Shown here in pieces: positions 1 to 6,323 of a stretch of DNA of 6,412 nucleotides. The stretch covers positions 1-6,412 of the forward strand of contig JBKQPR010000127.1 of NCBI GenBank assembly GCA_052144935.1, read 5' to 3'. Origin of the DNA: JOPF133 sp052144935. GTDB taxonomy: Bacteria > Acidobacteriota > Terriglobia > Bryobacterales > Bryobacteraceae. Each line of letters begins with the position of its first letter. Positions within the stretch are counted from its first letter, which is position 1. The notes beneath the pieces are model-generated. The model saw only the letters and a program-made list of their open reading frames with translations. It was not told the DNA's origin and made no database searches. Made by a program: the position numbers and the translations under genes.

Positions 1-10
1 CGATATGATA

Positions 11-88
11 ACAAAAACCGGCCAAACTGTTTGAACCGAAATATTCAGCGTAAGCGACTTATAACCAAACAGTTTGGCCGGTTTTTGT
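11..88. repeat. Perfect 23-bp inverted repeat, terminator-like hairpin
   Basis: Arms 11-33 and 66-88 are exact reverse complements, separated by a 32-nt AT-rich loop. The stem core is GC-rich (CCGGCC/GGCCGG), and its outer ends are an A5 tract on the left and a T5 tract on the right. That is the layout of a bidirectional intrinsic terminator, here with an unusually large loop. It could end transcription of a gene to the left of the window. I see no coding sequence here. A small mobile element with terminal inverted repeats is an alternative, but I see no flanking target duplication. Confidence 0.6.
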
Positions 89-182
89 GGGCTTATCCGG
101 TCCAATCTGTGCACGCGCCCCTAATTCATAGAGTCGATTTGGGTTAGCGGTGCGCGGGCATCAGGATTGGCCGGATAAGCCC
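89..182. repeat. Long imperfect inverted repeat (hairpin)
   Basis: It begins on the base after the preceding hairpin ends. The outer 12 bp (89-100 with 171-182, GGGCTTATCCGG against CCGGATAAGCCC) pair perfectly. Pairing continues through CCAAT (102-106) with ATTGG (166-170) after a one-base bulge. An inner stem, roughly 114-124 with 144-154, has one mismatch and one G-T pair. The loop, 125-143, is about 19 nt. No T-run follows, so it is not an ordinary terminator. It sits about 60 bp upstream of the M50 gene and could be a structured leader, a repetitive palindromic element or a recombination site. The function is unknown. Confidence 0.5.
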
Positions 183-235
183 GTGTTTCGACCGTATGGG
201 TCCTCTTTCAATCGAGAGCGTCACCATAACCATCC

Positions 236-239
236 GGAG
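236..239 (+). promoter_or_regulatory. Ribosome binding site of the M50 gene
   Basis: GGAG lies five bases before the GTG at 245. It favours that start over the in-frame ATG at 266, which has only a GGGG run close upstream. I found no convincing sigma70-type promoter between 183 and 235. Confidence 0.5.
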
Positions 240-244
240 TATGG

Positions 245-1237
245 GTGCAACCCAATGGGGTTGCTATGCTCTCAAGTGTGGTGGGCGCTGGCGTGGGTTC
301 CGAACTTCCATTCATGATTGCCTTGCCCCCCTTCTTTCTGGTTGGACTTGTGATCTACGTGATTACGCACGAAGCGGGTCATTGCATCGCGGGAGCGTTG
401 ATGGGTTGGCGCTGCGTGCGTTTGGGCTTCGGGCCATTGGAGTTTCTCCGTCAGGCCCGAGGGTGGAGGGTGCAGCGGGGCAGAATGTGGGGCCGCCACG
501 CCGCTTTTGTAAGGCAGGTGCCGCCCAGCTTCTCGAATTACCGGCGCGAAAAGGCAGCGACATTGTTAGGTGGTTCCGCTTCCTCAGTTGCGTTTGGCTT
601 GGTCTTCATGGCCGCAGCACTCACTGCATCCAATGCCCTATTGCTGGAGTTCTTCGCGTGCGCCGGTATCTTGGGGTTGGTCGGAGCCTTCGAAGTAGTA
701 ACCGGGTCCGACGGAATGCATTTGCGGCAGGTCCTCCGTGGCGGTCCGCCGGTCGACGACATGATTCGGGAGTCCGTAGCAGAGGCCAGCGACTTCACCC
801 CGTTGCGTCCCCGCGACTGGCCGCACGACGTGATCCTCCGCCTGGGCCAGCGCGAGGATCTCTACTGCCACTATCTCGCCTACGTACACTGGCTCGATGC
901 CGGCGATACCGAAGCAGCGGCGGCTCATATTCAGAAGCTTATTGCTTTCCTGTCTGAGGCGGACCCGGATCCGACGAATGCCTGCGAAGCTGCATACTGG
1001 CTGGCTGCGTACGTTGGTGACGCGGTCGCGGCGCGCACCTTGCTCATACGCGCTGGACCGGGTGCGGATCCCATGGCGCGCACTCGGGCCGCTGCGGCGC
1101 TGGCATTGGCCGAGGGACAGCCCGAGCGCGCTGAAAGCCTCATCCGAGAAGGTTTGGCGCAAATACCCCTGCCGTCATCAGGCTCCGCGCAGTTCGAATT
1201 TGACCGTCTCTCGCACCTGCTGGCCAAAAAGGGGTGA
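245..1237 (+). CDS. M50-family membrane metallopeptidase with TPR-like C-terminal region
   Basis: The 330-aa protein is probably an intramembrane zinc peptidase related to the site-2 protease/M50 family. The first hydrophobic segment (about residues 22-41) runs into HEAGH at 42-46, the HExxH zinc-binding and catalytic motif. Further hydrophobic segments lie at about 105-127 and 131-152. GSDG at 154-157 is followed by MHLRQVLRG and resembles the downstream Asp-Gly motif that supplies the third zinc ligand in M50 enzymes, making Asp156 the candidate. Residues about 200-330 are soluble, Ala-rich and helical, with spaced pairs resembling TPR or similar repeats, which suggests a substrate- or partner-binding tail. 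The start is GTG at 245, because GGAG lies at 236-239 with good spacing. An ATG at 266 (residue 8) is the alternative. The gene stands alone on the plus strand, convergent with the toxin remnant. Substrate unknown. Confidence 0.8.
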   Translation: MQPNGVAMLSSVVGAGVGSELPFMIALPPFFLVGLVIYVITHEAGHCIAGALMGWRCVRLGFGPLEFLRQARGWRVQRGRMWGRHAAFVRQVPPSFSNYRREKAATLLGGSASSVAFGLVFMAAALTASNALLLEFFACAGILGLVGAFEVVTGSDGMHLRQVLRGGPPVDDMIRESVAEASDFTPLRPRDWPHDVILRLGQREDLYCHYLAYVHWLDAGDTEAAAAHIQKLIAFLSEADPDPTNACEAAYWLAAYVGDAVAARTLLIRAGPGADPMARTRAAAALALAEGQPERAESLIREGLAQIPLPSSGSAQFEFDRLSHLLAKKG

Positions 1238-1540
1238 GACGCGACTCGCGCCCTCCCTGGCCCCTGGCAACCCCCTGAGCGGCCGCGCCGACTGCATGCG
1301 CAACTATTGCACCCCGGAAGTTGCGGTCGTGGGGTGGGCTTACCGGACAAGTGCCCGTTCGTCGTCGGGCGCGTGCGTTCGAGCGCCGCGGTCGCGCTGG
1401 CCTTCCGACCGCAGCGGATGGCAGCGCTTCGATCGGAGTAGCACCGCGTTTGCCGCCGCGGTTCTACAGTCCGGGCGGCGGTTACCAAAGGAGCGAGTCA
1501 GAAGGGCGGAATATGCCTCGTTTGGGGGCTCGGTGCGAGA
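1238..1540. other. Convergent intergenic region with no recognisable gene
   Basis: About 300 bp lie between the stop of the M50 gene and the stop of the toxin remnant. Open frames on both strands give Arg/Pro/Ser/Ala-rich translations typical of non-coding GC-rich DNA, and none resembles a protein I know. Two short hairpins are visible: CACCCC with GGGGTG near 1310-1340, and CCGCCGC (1453-1459) with GCGGCGG (1475-1481). Neither is followed by a T-run, so neither is a confident terminator. The region could contain an eroded gene that I cannot identify. Confidence 0.5.
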
Positions 1541-1800
1541 TCAATAGTGGTAGCGAGCCTGAAGGAAATCAATTCCTTGATCGCTGACACGATATATCAG
1601 GCGGTGTTCCTGTGTAATGCGTCTTGACCAACAACCGCGAGCAAATATCAGAGCGGCTCGGGCTTGCCGGGGCCTTTGAACGGATCGCGCAGCGCTGCCT
1701 CGACCAAATCCAAAACTCGGATCGCGATACTCCGGCCGGACTTGACCCAATGGCGCAGATCCTCCCTGAACTCGGAGTGGAAAATGGCGACTCGTTTAAT
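1541..1800 (-). pseudogene. yoeB: YoeB/Txe-family toxin, disrupted
   Basis: Intact YoeB is a ribosome-dependent mRNA endonuclease neutralised by YefM. The N-terminal half reads from ATT at 1800 (IKRVAIFHSEFREDLRHW) to GKPEPL, then hits TGA at 1648-1650. The C-terminal half, GCWSRRITQEHRL through the terminal RYHY, is in another frame and stops at 1541. Between PEPL and GCW there are 14 bases where the family has five codons. Read in the first frame this stretch gives stop-Y-L-L-A, like the usual KYLLA or KHNLS, which suggests a CGA-to-TGA change plus loss of one G. A single lost base after CTC also restores the frame. Equivalents of the E. coli catalytic residues Glu46, Arg65 and His83 are all still present across the two halves. 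The expected ATG is ATT, although a GGGGG run precedes it. It overlaps the antitoxin stop, as is usual for this operon. A sequencing error is possible, but two or three lesions favour true decay. Confidence 0.85.
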
Positions 1801-2083
1801 GTCCCGTTCCCCCGAGGATCTCTCGCCGCAATTGGGCGACGCTTCCGGGCCTCCCTTTGCCCCGCTCGGCTCGATCGAGCGCCGCCAGCAAACGCCGCGC
1901 GTTTCGTGGCGACCGGAGCAGGTGAGCGGTCTCAATCAGCCCGGCAAGTTCGCCGGCCGGAATGAGAGCCACATCTCGCGACCCTCTCCGCCGAACAATC
2001 ACGGTCTCCTGCCGATCCACAACTTGATCCAGAACGCTGGCCAGGTTGTCACGCAGCCTTGTATACGTGGTTTCGGTTGCCAT
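1796..2083 (-). CDS. yefM: YefM/Phd-family antitoxin
   Basis: This 95-aa protein has the YefM/Phd fold signature: N-terminal MATETTYTRLRDNLASVLD, then a strand-rich VVIVRRRG-type segment (about 28-36) and ALIPAGELAGL (39-49), which together form the dimeric DNA-binding domain. The C-terminal part (about 50-95, with ETAHLLRSPRNARRLL) is the helical, flexible region that wraps and blocks the YoeB toxin. Length is typical. The ATG at 2083 matches the family start exactly, though no strong Shine-Dalgarno precedes it. The stop TAA overlaps the ATT of the toxin remnant. Such antitoxins normally repress their own operon together with the toxin. Here the reading frame is intact but the partner is broken, so the protein is an orphan that might neutralise a related toxin elsewhere or simply be decaying more slowly. 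Confidence 0.9.
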   Translation of the reverse strand: MATETTYTRLRDNLASVLDQVVDRQETVIVRRRGSRDVALIPAGELAGLIETAHLLRSPRNARRLLAALDRAERGKGRPGSVAQLRREILGGTGH

Positions 2084-2148
2084 CAGCCACCGGCCCTATT
2101 GTGCCGGATTCCTGTACGGTCTCCGTTCGGCCGCAATATCGCCCGCGG
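2084..2148 (-). promoter_or_regulatory. Probable promoter/operator region of the toxin-antitoxin operon
   Basis: This 65-bp gap between the second exporter and the antitoxin is where an autoregulated promoter would sit. On the minus strand, CACAAT is a weak -10 candidate about 20 bp before the ATG, with no matching -35. At 2113-2118 the plus strand reads TGTACG, one base from the TGTACA core bound by E. coli YefM-YoeB. Both matches are short and could be chance. Confidence 0.25.
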
Positions 2149-3684
2149 CTACCTATGCTCCGATCGCCGCCCGGCCGTTATCAGCGCCGCGGCGCTCACG
2201 GAGCTGGCCAGCGCCAGCCCCGTGGCCACCCACAGTACCGTGCGATAGCCGGAAACAAATGCTTCCTGGATAGCTTGCCGTCCGCGCGGGTCCCCGGTTT
2301 CGGCGGCGGCCAGCTTGGAGCGCTGGGCCTCGATTTGCACCCGCACCGCCGGCGCCACGTCGAGACTGCCCAATCGCCGTTCCAGATCGCTTTGGAAAAC
2401 GCCGCTGAGCAATGCTCCGAAGACTGCCACGGCCAGCAAGCCGGCGATGCGCGAGACGGCGTTGTTGATCCCGGAGGCGGCTCCCGCGTAGCTTTGCTCG
2501 ACTGCGTTCATCACGGTGGTGGTCAGCGGGGCGACACTGATCGCCATGCCCAGCCCCAGCGCCAGCACCGCGGGGAAGAATGTAGTCCAGTAGGAGCCGC
2601 CGATACCAGGCCTCGCAAATAGTGCGAATCCGGCGGCTGCGATCAGGGGACCCACCACCAGCGGAGCCTTGGCGCCATACCGATCGAGAAGTCCGCCGGA
2701 CCAGCGCGACAGCAAGAACATCAACAAAATGAAAGGCAGCAGGGCCGCCCCCGCTTGCGTTGCCGAACGGCCTTGCACCTGTATCAAATCGAGCGGGAAA
2801 AAGAAGAGCACGCCATTCATCGCGGCGTAGAGAAAGAAGGTCAGCAGGTTGGCTCCGCTGAAATTGGCGGAACGGAACAGGCCGAGCGGAACCATCGGGG
2901 ACGGCGATCGCGCTTCCCAATACAACAGCGCCATCAGGACGATGGCCCCAACCGCGCCCGCAAGCGGCGTCGATTCGATCAGGGCAAAGACGATTCCGCC
3001 AAAGCCCAGCGCGGCCAACAGGCCGCCCAGCCAGTCGAATTGCCCGCCTTGGTTGCCGGCACGGCTTTCGGGGACTTTCCGCAGAGCGATCCACAGGACG
3101 GCCAGCCCTAACGGAGGATTGATGAAAAACACCCATCTCCACGAACCGTGCTCGGTGAACCATCCACCCAGTACGGGACCGATCGCGGCGGTAATCGACG
3201 TGAAGCCGGACCATGTCCCAATCGCGCGGCCGCGCTCAGTCTGGGAGAAGTTAGCGCTGATCAGAGCCAGGCTGCCGGGGACCAGCAACGCCCCGCCGAT
3301 TCCCTGGAGGCCTCGGGCGACAATAAGCTGCCGGATGTCGGACGCCAGTCCGCACCAGGCCGAGGCGATGGAGAAGATCGCGACGCCGGCGGCGAAGATC
3401 CTGCGGCGGCCGTAGCGGTCACCCAAAGACCCGCCCATGAGCAGCAGCGCCGCCAGGAAAAGCGCGTAAGATTCCACCACCCATTGAACGTCCGCCAGGG
3501 TCGCATGCAGGGCCGATTCGAGCGCCGGCAGCGCCACGTTCACCACCGTGCCGTCAATAAACGCCATGCTCGAACCGAGGATGGCCGCGGCCAGGATCCA
3601 GGGGCCGTTGGTGGTAGCCGGCCGCTCGCACGCACCGGCCAGAATCGCGGCTTCGTCGCAAGGAGGCTTGGCGATGTTGGCCAT
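2149..3684 (-). CDS. DHA2-family MFS multidrug exporter (second of tandem pair)
   Basis: The 511-aa inner-membrane protein has many hydrophobic segments, consistent with the 14-TM DHA2 (EmrB/QacA) drug:H+ antiporter family. Motif D1 (IDGTVVNVALP) is at 43-53, in the first membrane helix. Motif A (GSLGDRYGRRR) is at 85-95, in the loop after helix 2. The motif B arginine is Arg124, in ARGLQGIGGA. The antiporter motif C is around 163-175 (AAIGPVLGGWF). The C-terminus has a soluble stretch and then a last membrane helix. I chose ATG 3684 (MANIAKPP) because the conserved part begins shortly after it. In-frame ATGs at 3741 and 3918 also exist; the latter would overlap the preceding gene. No start has a strong Shine-Dalgarno. 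The gene lies 89 bp after the first exporter and is probably co-transcribed with it. Substrate unknown; lipophilic cations or antibiotics are typical. Confidence 0.88.
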   Translation of the reverse strand: MANIAKPPCDEAAILAGACERPATTNGPWILAAAILGSSMAFIDGTVVNVALPALESALHATLADVQWVVESYALFLAALLLMGGSLGDRYGRRRIFAAGVAIFSIASAWCGLASDIRQLIVARGLQGIGGALLVPGSLALISANFSQTERGRAIGTWSGFTSITAAIGPVLGGWFTEHGSWRWVFFINPPLGLAVLWIALRKVPESRAGNQGGQFDWLGGLLAALGFGGIVFALIESTPLAGAVGAIVLMALLYWEARSPSPMVPLGLFRSANFSGANLLTFFLYAAMNGVLFFFPLDLIQVQGRSATQAGAALLPFILLMFLLSRWSGGLLDRYGAKAPLVVGPLIAAAGFALFARPGIGGSYWTTFFPAVLALGLGMAISVAPLTTTVMNAVEQSYAGAASGINNAVSRIAGLLAVAVFGALLSGVFQSDLERRLGSLDVAPAVRVQIEAQRSKLAAAETGDPRGRQAIQEAFVSGYRTVLWVATGLALASSVSAAALITAGRRSEHR

Positions 3685-3773
3685 AGTCCATTGTCCGCCG
3701 GGCGCGGGCGGCGCAAACGGCTTTATTCCGCCGATCCGCATCGCCGGCCACTCGGCCCCGGCCGACCCGCGCC

Positions 3774-5336
3774 TCAATGCATGGCGCCGCCGCGGGAGTA
3801 GTGTTTCGGCCGCTTCATCACCAGCAGTAACGGAAGCATCAGCAGAAAGACCGCGGACATGGCGCGGAAGGTGTCCACGAAAGCCTGCATGGCGGCCTGC
3901 TGCTGCACCATTCCCCAAATCGCGCCGTAGGCCTGGTGCGTGGCGGTGGTGGGATCGGAGCCGTGCGCCAGCATGGCGGCCTGCAGGCCTCTCACGCGCA
4001 CCATGGTCTGCGGATTGAAGGCGGTCACGTCCGCACCGAGCAGGTGCGTGTGGAACTGCTGGCGACGAAACAGGAAGGTGGTCGCGCTGGCGATGCCCAC
4101 GCTGCCGCCCAGGTTACGCATCAGGTTGAACATGCTGGTGGCGTTGCCCATTTCCTCCTTGGGGATGGGGTCCATGGTGGCGGTGGTCAGCGGCACGAAC
4201 AGCATGGCCAGCGAAGCTCCCTGGATGAACTGCGGCCAGAAGATGTCCCAATAGCCGGCGCTCAAGTTCAGATTGGAAAGGGCATAAAGCGTCCAGGACG
4301 CGCCCACTAACCCCACCGCCAGCACCTTGCGCGGATCGAACCTGCCCAATACCGTGCCGACCACGGGCATCATCAGGAACGAGCCCAGGCCGCGCGGAGC
4401 CATGGCGACTCCGGCATCCAGCGCCGGATAGCCCAGCAGCGTCTGCAGCATGAGAGGCAGCAGCAGCATGCTGCCGTAGAGCACAAAGCCCAGCACGGTC
4501 ATGAGGAACACACCCGCGCTATAAGTGCGGTCCTTGAAGACTCGTAAGTGGACTACCGGATCGCGCGTGCGAAGCTCGCGCACGATAAAAGCGATGATGC
4601 CCAGGCCCGCCACCACGGCCAGCACGGCGATCCAGTTGGATCCGAACCAGTCCGCCTCCTGGCCTTTGTCCAGCACGATTTGCAGCGCGCCTATGCCGAC
4701 CGCTAACATCCCGATACCCCAGTAATCGATGCCGCGGTTGGATCGCCGTATGTAGGGCGGATCGAAGATAAACAGCCGCGTCATGATGACCGAGGCCAGG
4801 CCGACCGGCAGGTTAATATAGAAGACCCAGCGCCAACTGTAGTTATCGGTGAGCCAGCCGCCGATCACCGGACCGAGCATGGGCGCCACCACGATGCCGA
4901 GTCCCCAGAACGCCATGGCCTTGCCGCGATCCCTGGGCGGAAAGGCCTCCAGCATGACGGCCTGCGAGAGGGGCTGAAGGCAGCCGCCGGTGGCGCCCTG
5001 GATGACGCGGAACACGATCAGCATGGACAGGTTGGGCGCCAGGCCGCAGAGAAACGAGGCGCAGGTGAAGCCGAAGACGGCGGCCAGCAGCGTGCGCTTG
5101 CGGCCGAAGTAATTGGCCAGCCAGCCGGTCATGGGCAGGATGATGGCGTTGGCCACCAGGTAGGAGGTGAGCGCCCAGGCGGCCTCATCCGTGCTGACCG
5201 AAAGGCTGCCAGCGATATGCGGCAGCGACACATTGACCACCGTGGTGTCCAGCACTTCCATAAAAGTGGCGAACATCACCGCGGTGGCGACGATCCATGG
5301 ATTGACGGTTGGGTGCTCCCGCGGCGTTGGCGGCAT
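3774..5336 (-). CDS. DHA2-family MFS exporter, EmrB-like (first of tandem pair)
   Basis: The 520-aa 14-TM type transporter is of the EmrB/QacA subfamily, the proton-driven efflux pumps of the inner membrane. Motif D1 (VLDTTVVNVSLP) is at 28-39 and motif A (GWLANYFGRKR) at 71-81. The motif B residues are Arg110 and Gln113-Gly114 (FRVIQGATGG), and motif C (APMLGPVIGGWL) is at 151-162. The basic C-terminal tail (KRPKHYSRGG) is cytoplasmic. I took ATG 5336 (MPPTPREHPTVNPW). The frame is open upstream to an ATG at 5465 and beyond, but that extension is Arg/Pro-rich and belongs to the decayed gene before it. AGGG lies four bases upstream of 5336. True EmrB partners with EmrA (membrane fusion) and an outer-membrane channel, and neither is in the window, so the pump either works alone or borrows partners. 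It differs clearly from the second exporter in sequence, so the pair is not a recent duplication. Confidence 0.9.
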   Translation of the reverse strand: MPPTPREHPTVNPWIVATAVMFATFMEVLDTTVVNVSLPHIAGSLSVSTDEAAWALTSYLVANAIILPMTGWLANYFGRKRTLLAAVFGFTCASFLCGLAPNLSMLIVFRVIQGATGGCLQPLSQAVMLEAFPPRDRGKAMAFWGLGIVVAPMLGPVIGGWLTDNYSWRWVFYINLPVGLASVIMTRLFIFDPPYIRRSNRGIDYWGIGMLAVGIGALQIVLDKGQEADWFGSNWIAVLAVVAGLGIIAFIVRELRTRDPVVHLRVFKDRTYSAGVFLMTVLGFVLYGSMLLLPLMLQTLLGYPALDAGVAMAPRGLGSFLMMPVVGTVLGRFDPRKVLAVGLVGASWTLYALSNLNLSAGYWDIFWPQFIQGASLAMLFVPLTTATMDPIPKEEMGNATSMFNLMRNLGGSVGIASATTFLFRRQQFHTHLLGADVTAFNPQTMVRVRGLQAAMLAHGSDPTTATHQAYGAIWGMVQQQAAMQAFVDTFRAMSAVFLLMLPLLLVMKRPKHYSRGGAMH

Positions 5337-5436
5337 CCGGCCCTGGTGGTCCCCTCTTTTCCTATGATGCCTGAGATTGAGGTTTGGCCGCAGACCGTTT
5401 GGTGAGGGGCGCCCTGGAGGACGGGAGCACCTAGAG

Positions 5437-6031
5437 CTAGCAGGCTGGCGGCCGCGGGGAGCCATCTCCTCCAGGCGGCGGGCGATACGGTCCCATTCCC
5501 GGAGGGCGGTGTGGGCGGTGTCCTTGAGGTATGAGATGGCGCCTACGGGCGTGTTGGGGCGCAGGTGTTGTTTGACGTCTTCGAGCAGCGCGTGGAGACG
5601 GAGTTCCAGCTCCGGTGTCAGGGGCGAAGCGGACTCGGGCCGGCGCGCCGGGAGCGGCAGGCGCTGGTGAAACCGCGGATCACGGATGCGTTTTCGGGAG
5701 TGGCGGGAACCTGCCCACGTTGTCAGCGATCTCGCGGTAACCTTCCGGGGAGATACGGGCCAGGCTGGAGAGGCGGAAGCAGGCCTCTCCGAATTCCTCG
5801 TACCGACGGATGATGCGATCGGCGTGGCGGTGGCTGATGCCCGTGTGCTGCCGGCAGAAGTCGTCCCAGGACAGGCCGAGTTTCTGGTAGCAGCGCGTCT
5901 CCTTCATCTGCTTCGGGGATAACGCCTGAGCCGCGGAGCATTTATTTGGCGATGACGGCGAAGGCTTGCTGGCGGCCGACCCAGGCGCCCATCTCGAACG
6001 GATCGAGAGTGGCTGGCGCGATTTCTTCCAT
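5437..6031 (-). pseudogene. Helix-turn-helix-like hypothetical protein, frameshifted twice
   Basis: Three overlapping frames together read like one protein. Frame 1 starts at ATG 6031 (MEEIAPATLDPFEMGAW) and stops at TAA 5942-5944. Frame 2 carries NKCSAAQAL, SWDDFCRQHTGISHRHAD and YEEFGEACFRLSSLARIS, and ends at TGA 5680-5682. Frame 3 resumes with IRDPRFHQRL and continues through TPELELRLHALLEDV and ALREWDRIARRLEEM. Removing one A from the AAA run at 5945-5947 gives VIANKCS. Removing one A from the AAAA run at 5691-5694 gives PKRIRDPRF. The middle part looks like a small DNA-binding helix-turn-helix and the end like a helical or coiled segment. I recall similar hypothetical proteins in Acidobacteriota but cannot name a function. 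The 3' end is uncertain: frame 3 has no stop before the exporter, so I placed the end at a TAG in frame 2. Extra bases in A runs could also be assembly or sequencing errors. Confidence 0.65.
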
Positions 6032-6043
6032 AACGAACCCATT

Positions 6044-6061
6044 CGGGACATCAATGTCCCG
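6044..6061. promoter_or_regulatory. Palindrome CGGGACAT-CA-ATGTCCCG, possible operator
   Basis: This is a perfect 8-bp inverted repeat with a 2-bp centre, ending 12 bp before the ATG at 6031 of the decayed minus-strand gene. It matches the palindrome at 6110-6126. It may be an operator for a dimeric regulator, or an RNA hairpin over the translation start. Alternatively it is the start of the coding sequence itself: in the frame of ATG 6031 it reads RDIDVP, and I recall similar residues at the N-terminus of related proteins. Confidence 0.4.
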
Positions 6062-6109
6062 GATTCCGGGGAGGCTTTGTTGAAAACAGAAGAGTTAACC
6101 GAGGGCGCA

Positions 6110-6126
6110 CGGGACATCATGTCCCG
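6110..6126. promoter_or_regulatory. Palindrome CGGGACAT-C-ATGTCCCG, possible operator
   Basis: This is a second perfect palindrome with the same 8-bp half-sites as the one at 6044-6061, but with a 1-bp centre. It lies 78-95 bp upstream of the decayed gene's ATG, with centres about 65 bp apart. Two copies in one upstream region suggest a paired binding site or a dispersed repeat. The function is not shown. Confidence 0.4.
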
Positions 6127-6285
6127 AGTTCGCCTTCCTCGGGGCAATTCGCTCTCGCGAAACCCTCCCGAAGCCACATTGTACCCGGCGGGCGGGCGGA
6201 GGGCGGCGAGGGCGAAAGCGGGGCGTGTTGGTAAGTGGTTGGAGTGGCGGGAGTTGGAGGGACAAAGATAATTGGCGAACTTTGT
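6127..6285. other. Non-coding stretch
   Basis: About 160 bp of G-rich sequence lie between the palindromes and the tandem repeat. No gene, RNA gene or convincing promoter is visible. GATAAT at 6267-6272 resembles a plus-strand -10 box, but no -35 is correctly spaced. Confidence 0.4.
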
Positions 6286-6323
6286 GAATGCTTTAGGTTT
6301 GCTCGAATGCTTTAGGTTTGCTC
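6286..6323. repeat. Perfect 19-bp tandem duplication
   Basis: The unit GAATGCTTTAGGTTTGCTC occurs at 6286-6304 and again, immediately and without change, at 6305-6323. The second copy runs into the left arm of the inverted repeat that follows, sharing GGTTTGCTC. Replication slippage is the simplest origin; paired protein-binding sites are an alternative. Confidence 0.85.

Noticed and set aside
11..88. Miniature transposable element
   Set aside because: No target-site duplication flanks the 78-bp unit, and no second copy is present in the window.
89..182. Integron attC site
   Set aside because: The characteristic RYYYAAC/GTTRRRY boxes are not at the hairpin ends, and no integrase or cassette array is visible.
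196..957. A 253-residue plus-strand open frame starting at 196
   Set aside because: It overlaps the M50 gene in another frame, and its translation is Arg/Ser/Gly-rich with no recognisable motif.
638..1488. Long minus-strand open frames across the M50 gene
   Set aside because: They are antisense shadows in GC-rich DNA with low-complexity translations.
1634..1655. Programmed frameshift in the toxin, by analogy with the CTT-TGA site of prfB
   Set aside because: The sequence is CTC-TGA, but the frame needed lies in the -1 direction, and there is no slippery heptamer or upstream Shine-Dalgarno-like stimulator.
1799..1806. A CGGGACAT half-site at the toxin start, as in the palindromes near 6044 and 6110
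   Set aside because: It is only a single 8-base half-site, expected by chance at this window size.
2059..5405. Plus-strand open frames opposite the two exporters
   Set aside because: The exporters have clear family motifs on the minus strand. The opposite frames are His/Arg/Gly-rich shadows.
6032..6177. The N-terminal part of the 165-residue minus-strand frame starting at 6177
   Set aside because: It is low-complexity, and the protein-like sequence begins in a different frame at ATG 6031.
5966..6271. A 101-residue plus-strand open frame
   Set aside because: It lies opposite the decayed gene and both palindromes, with no motif or good ribosome binding site.
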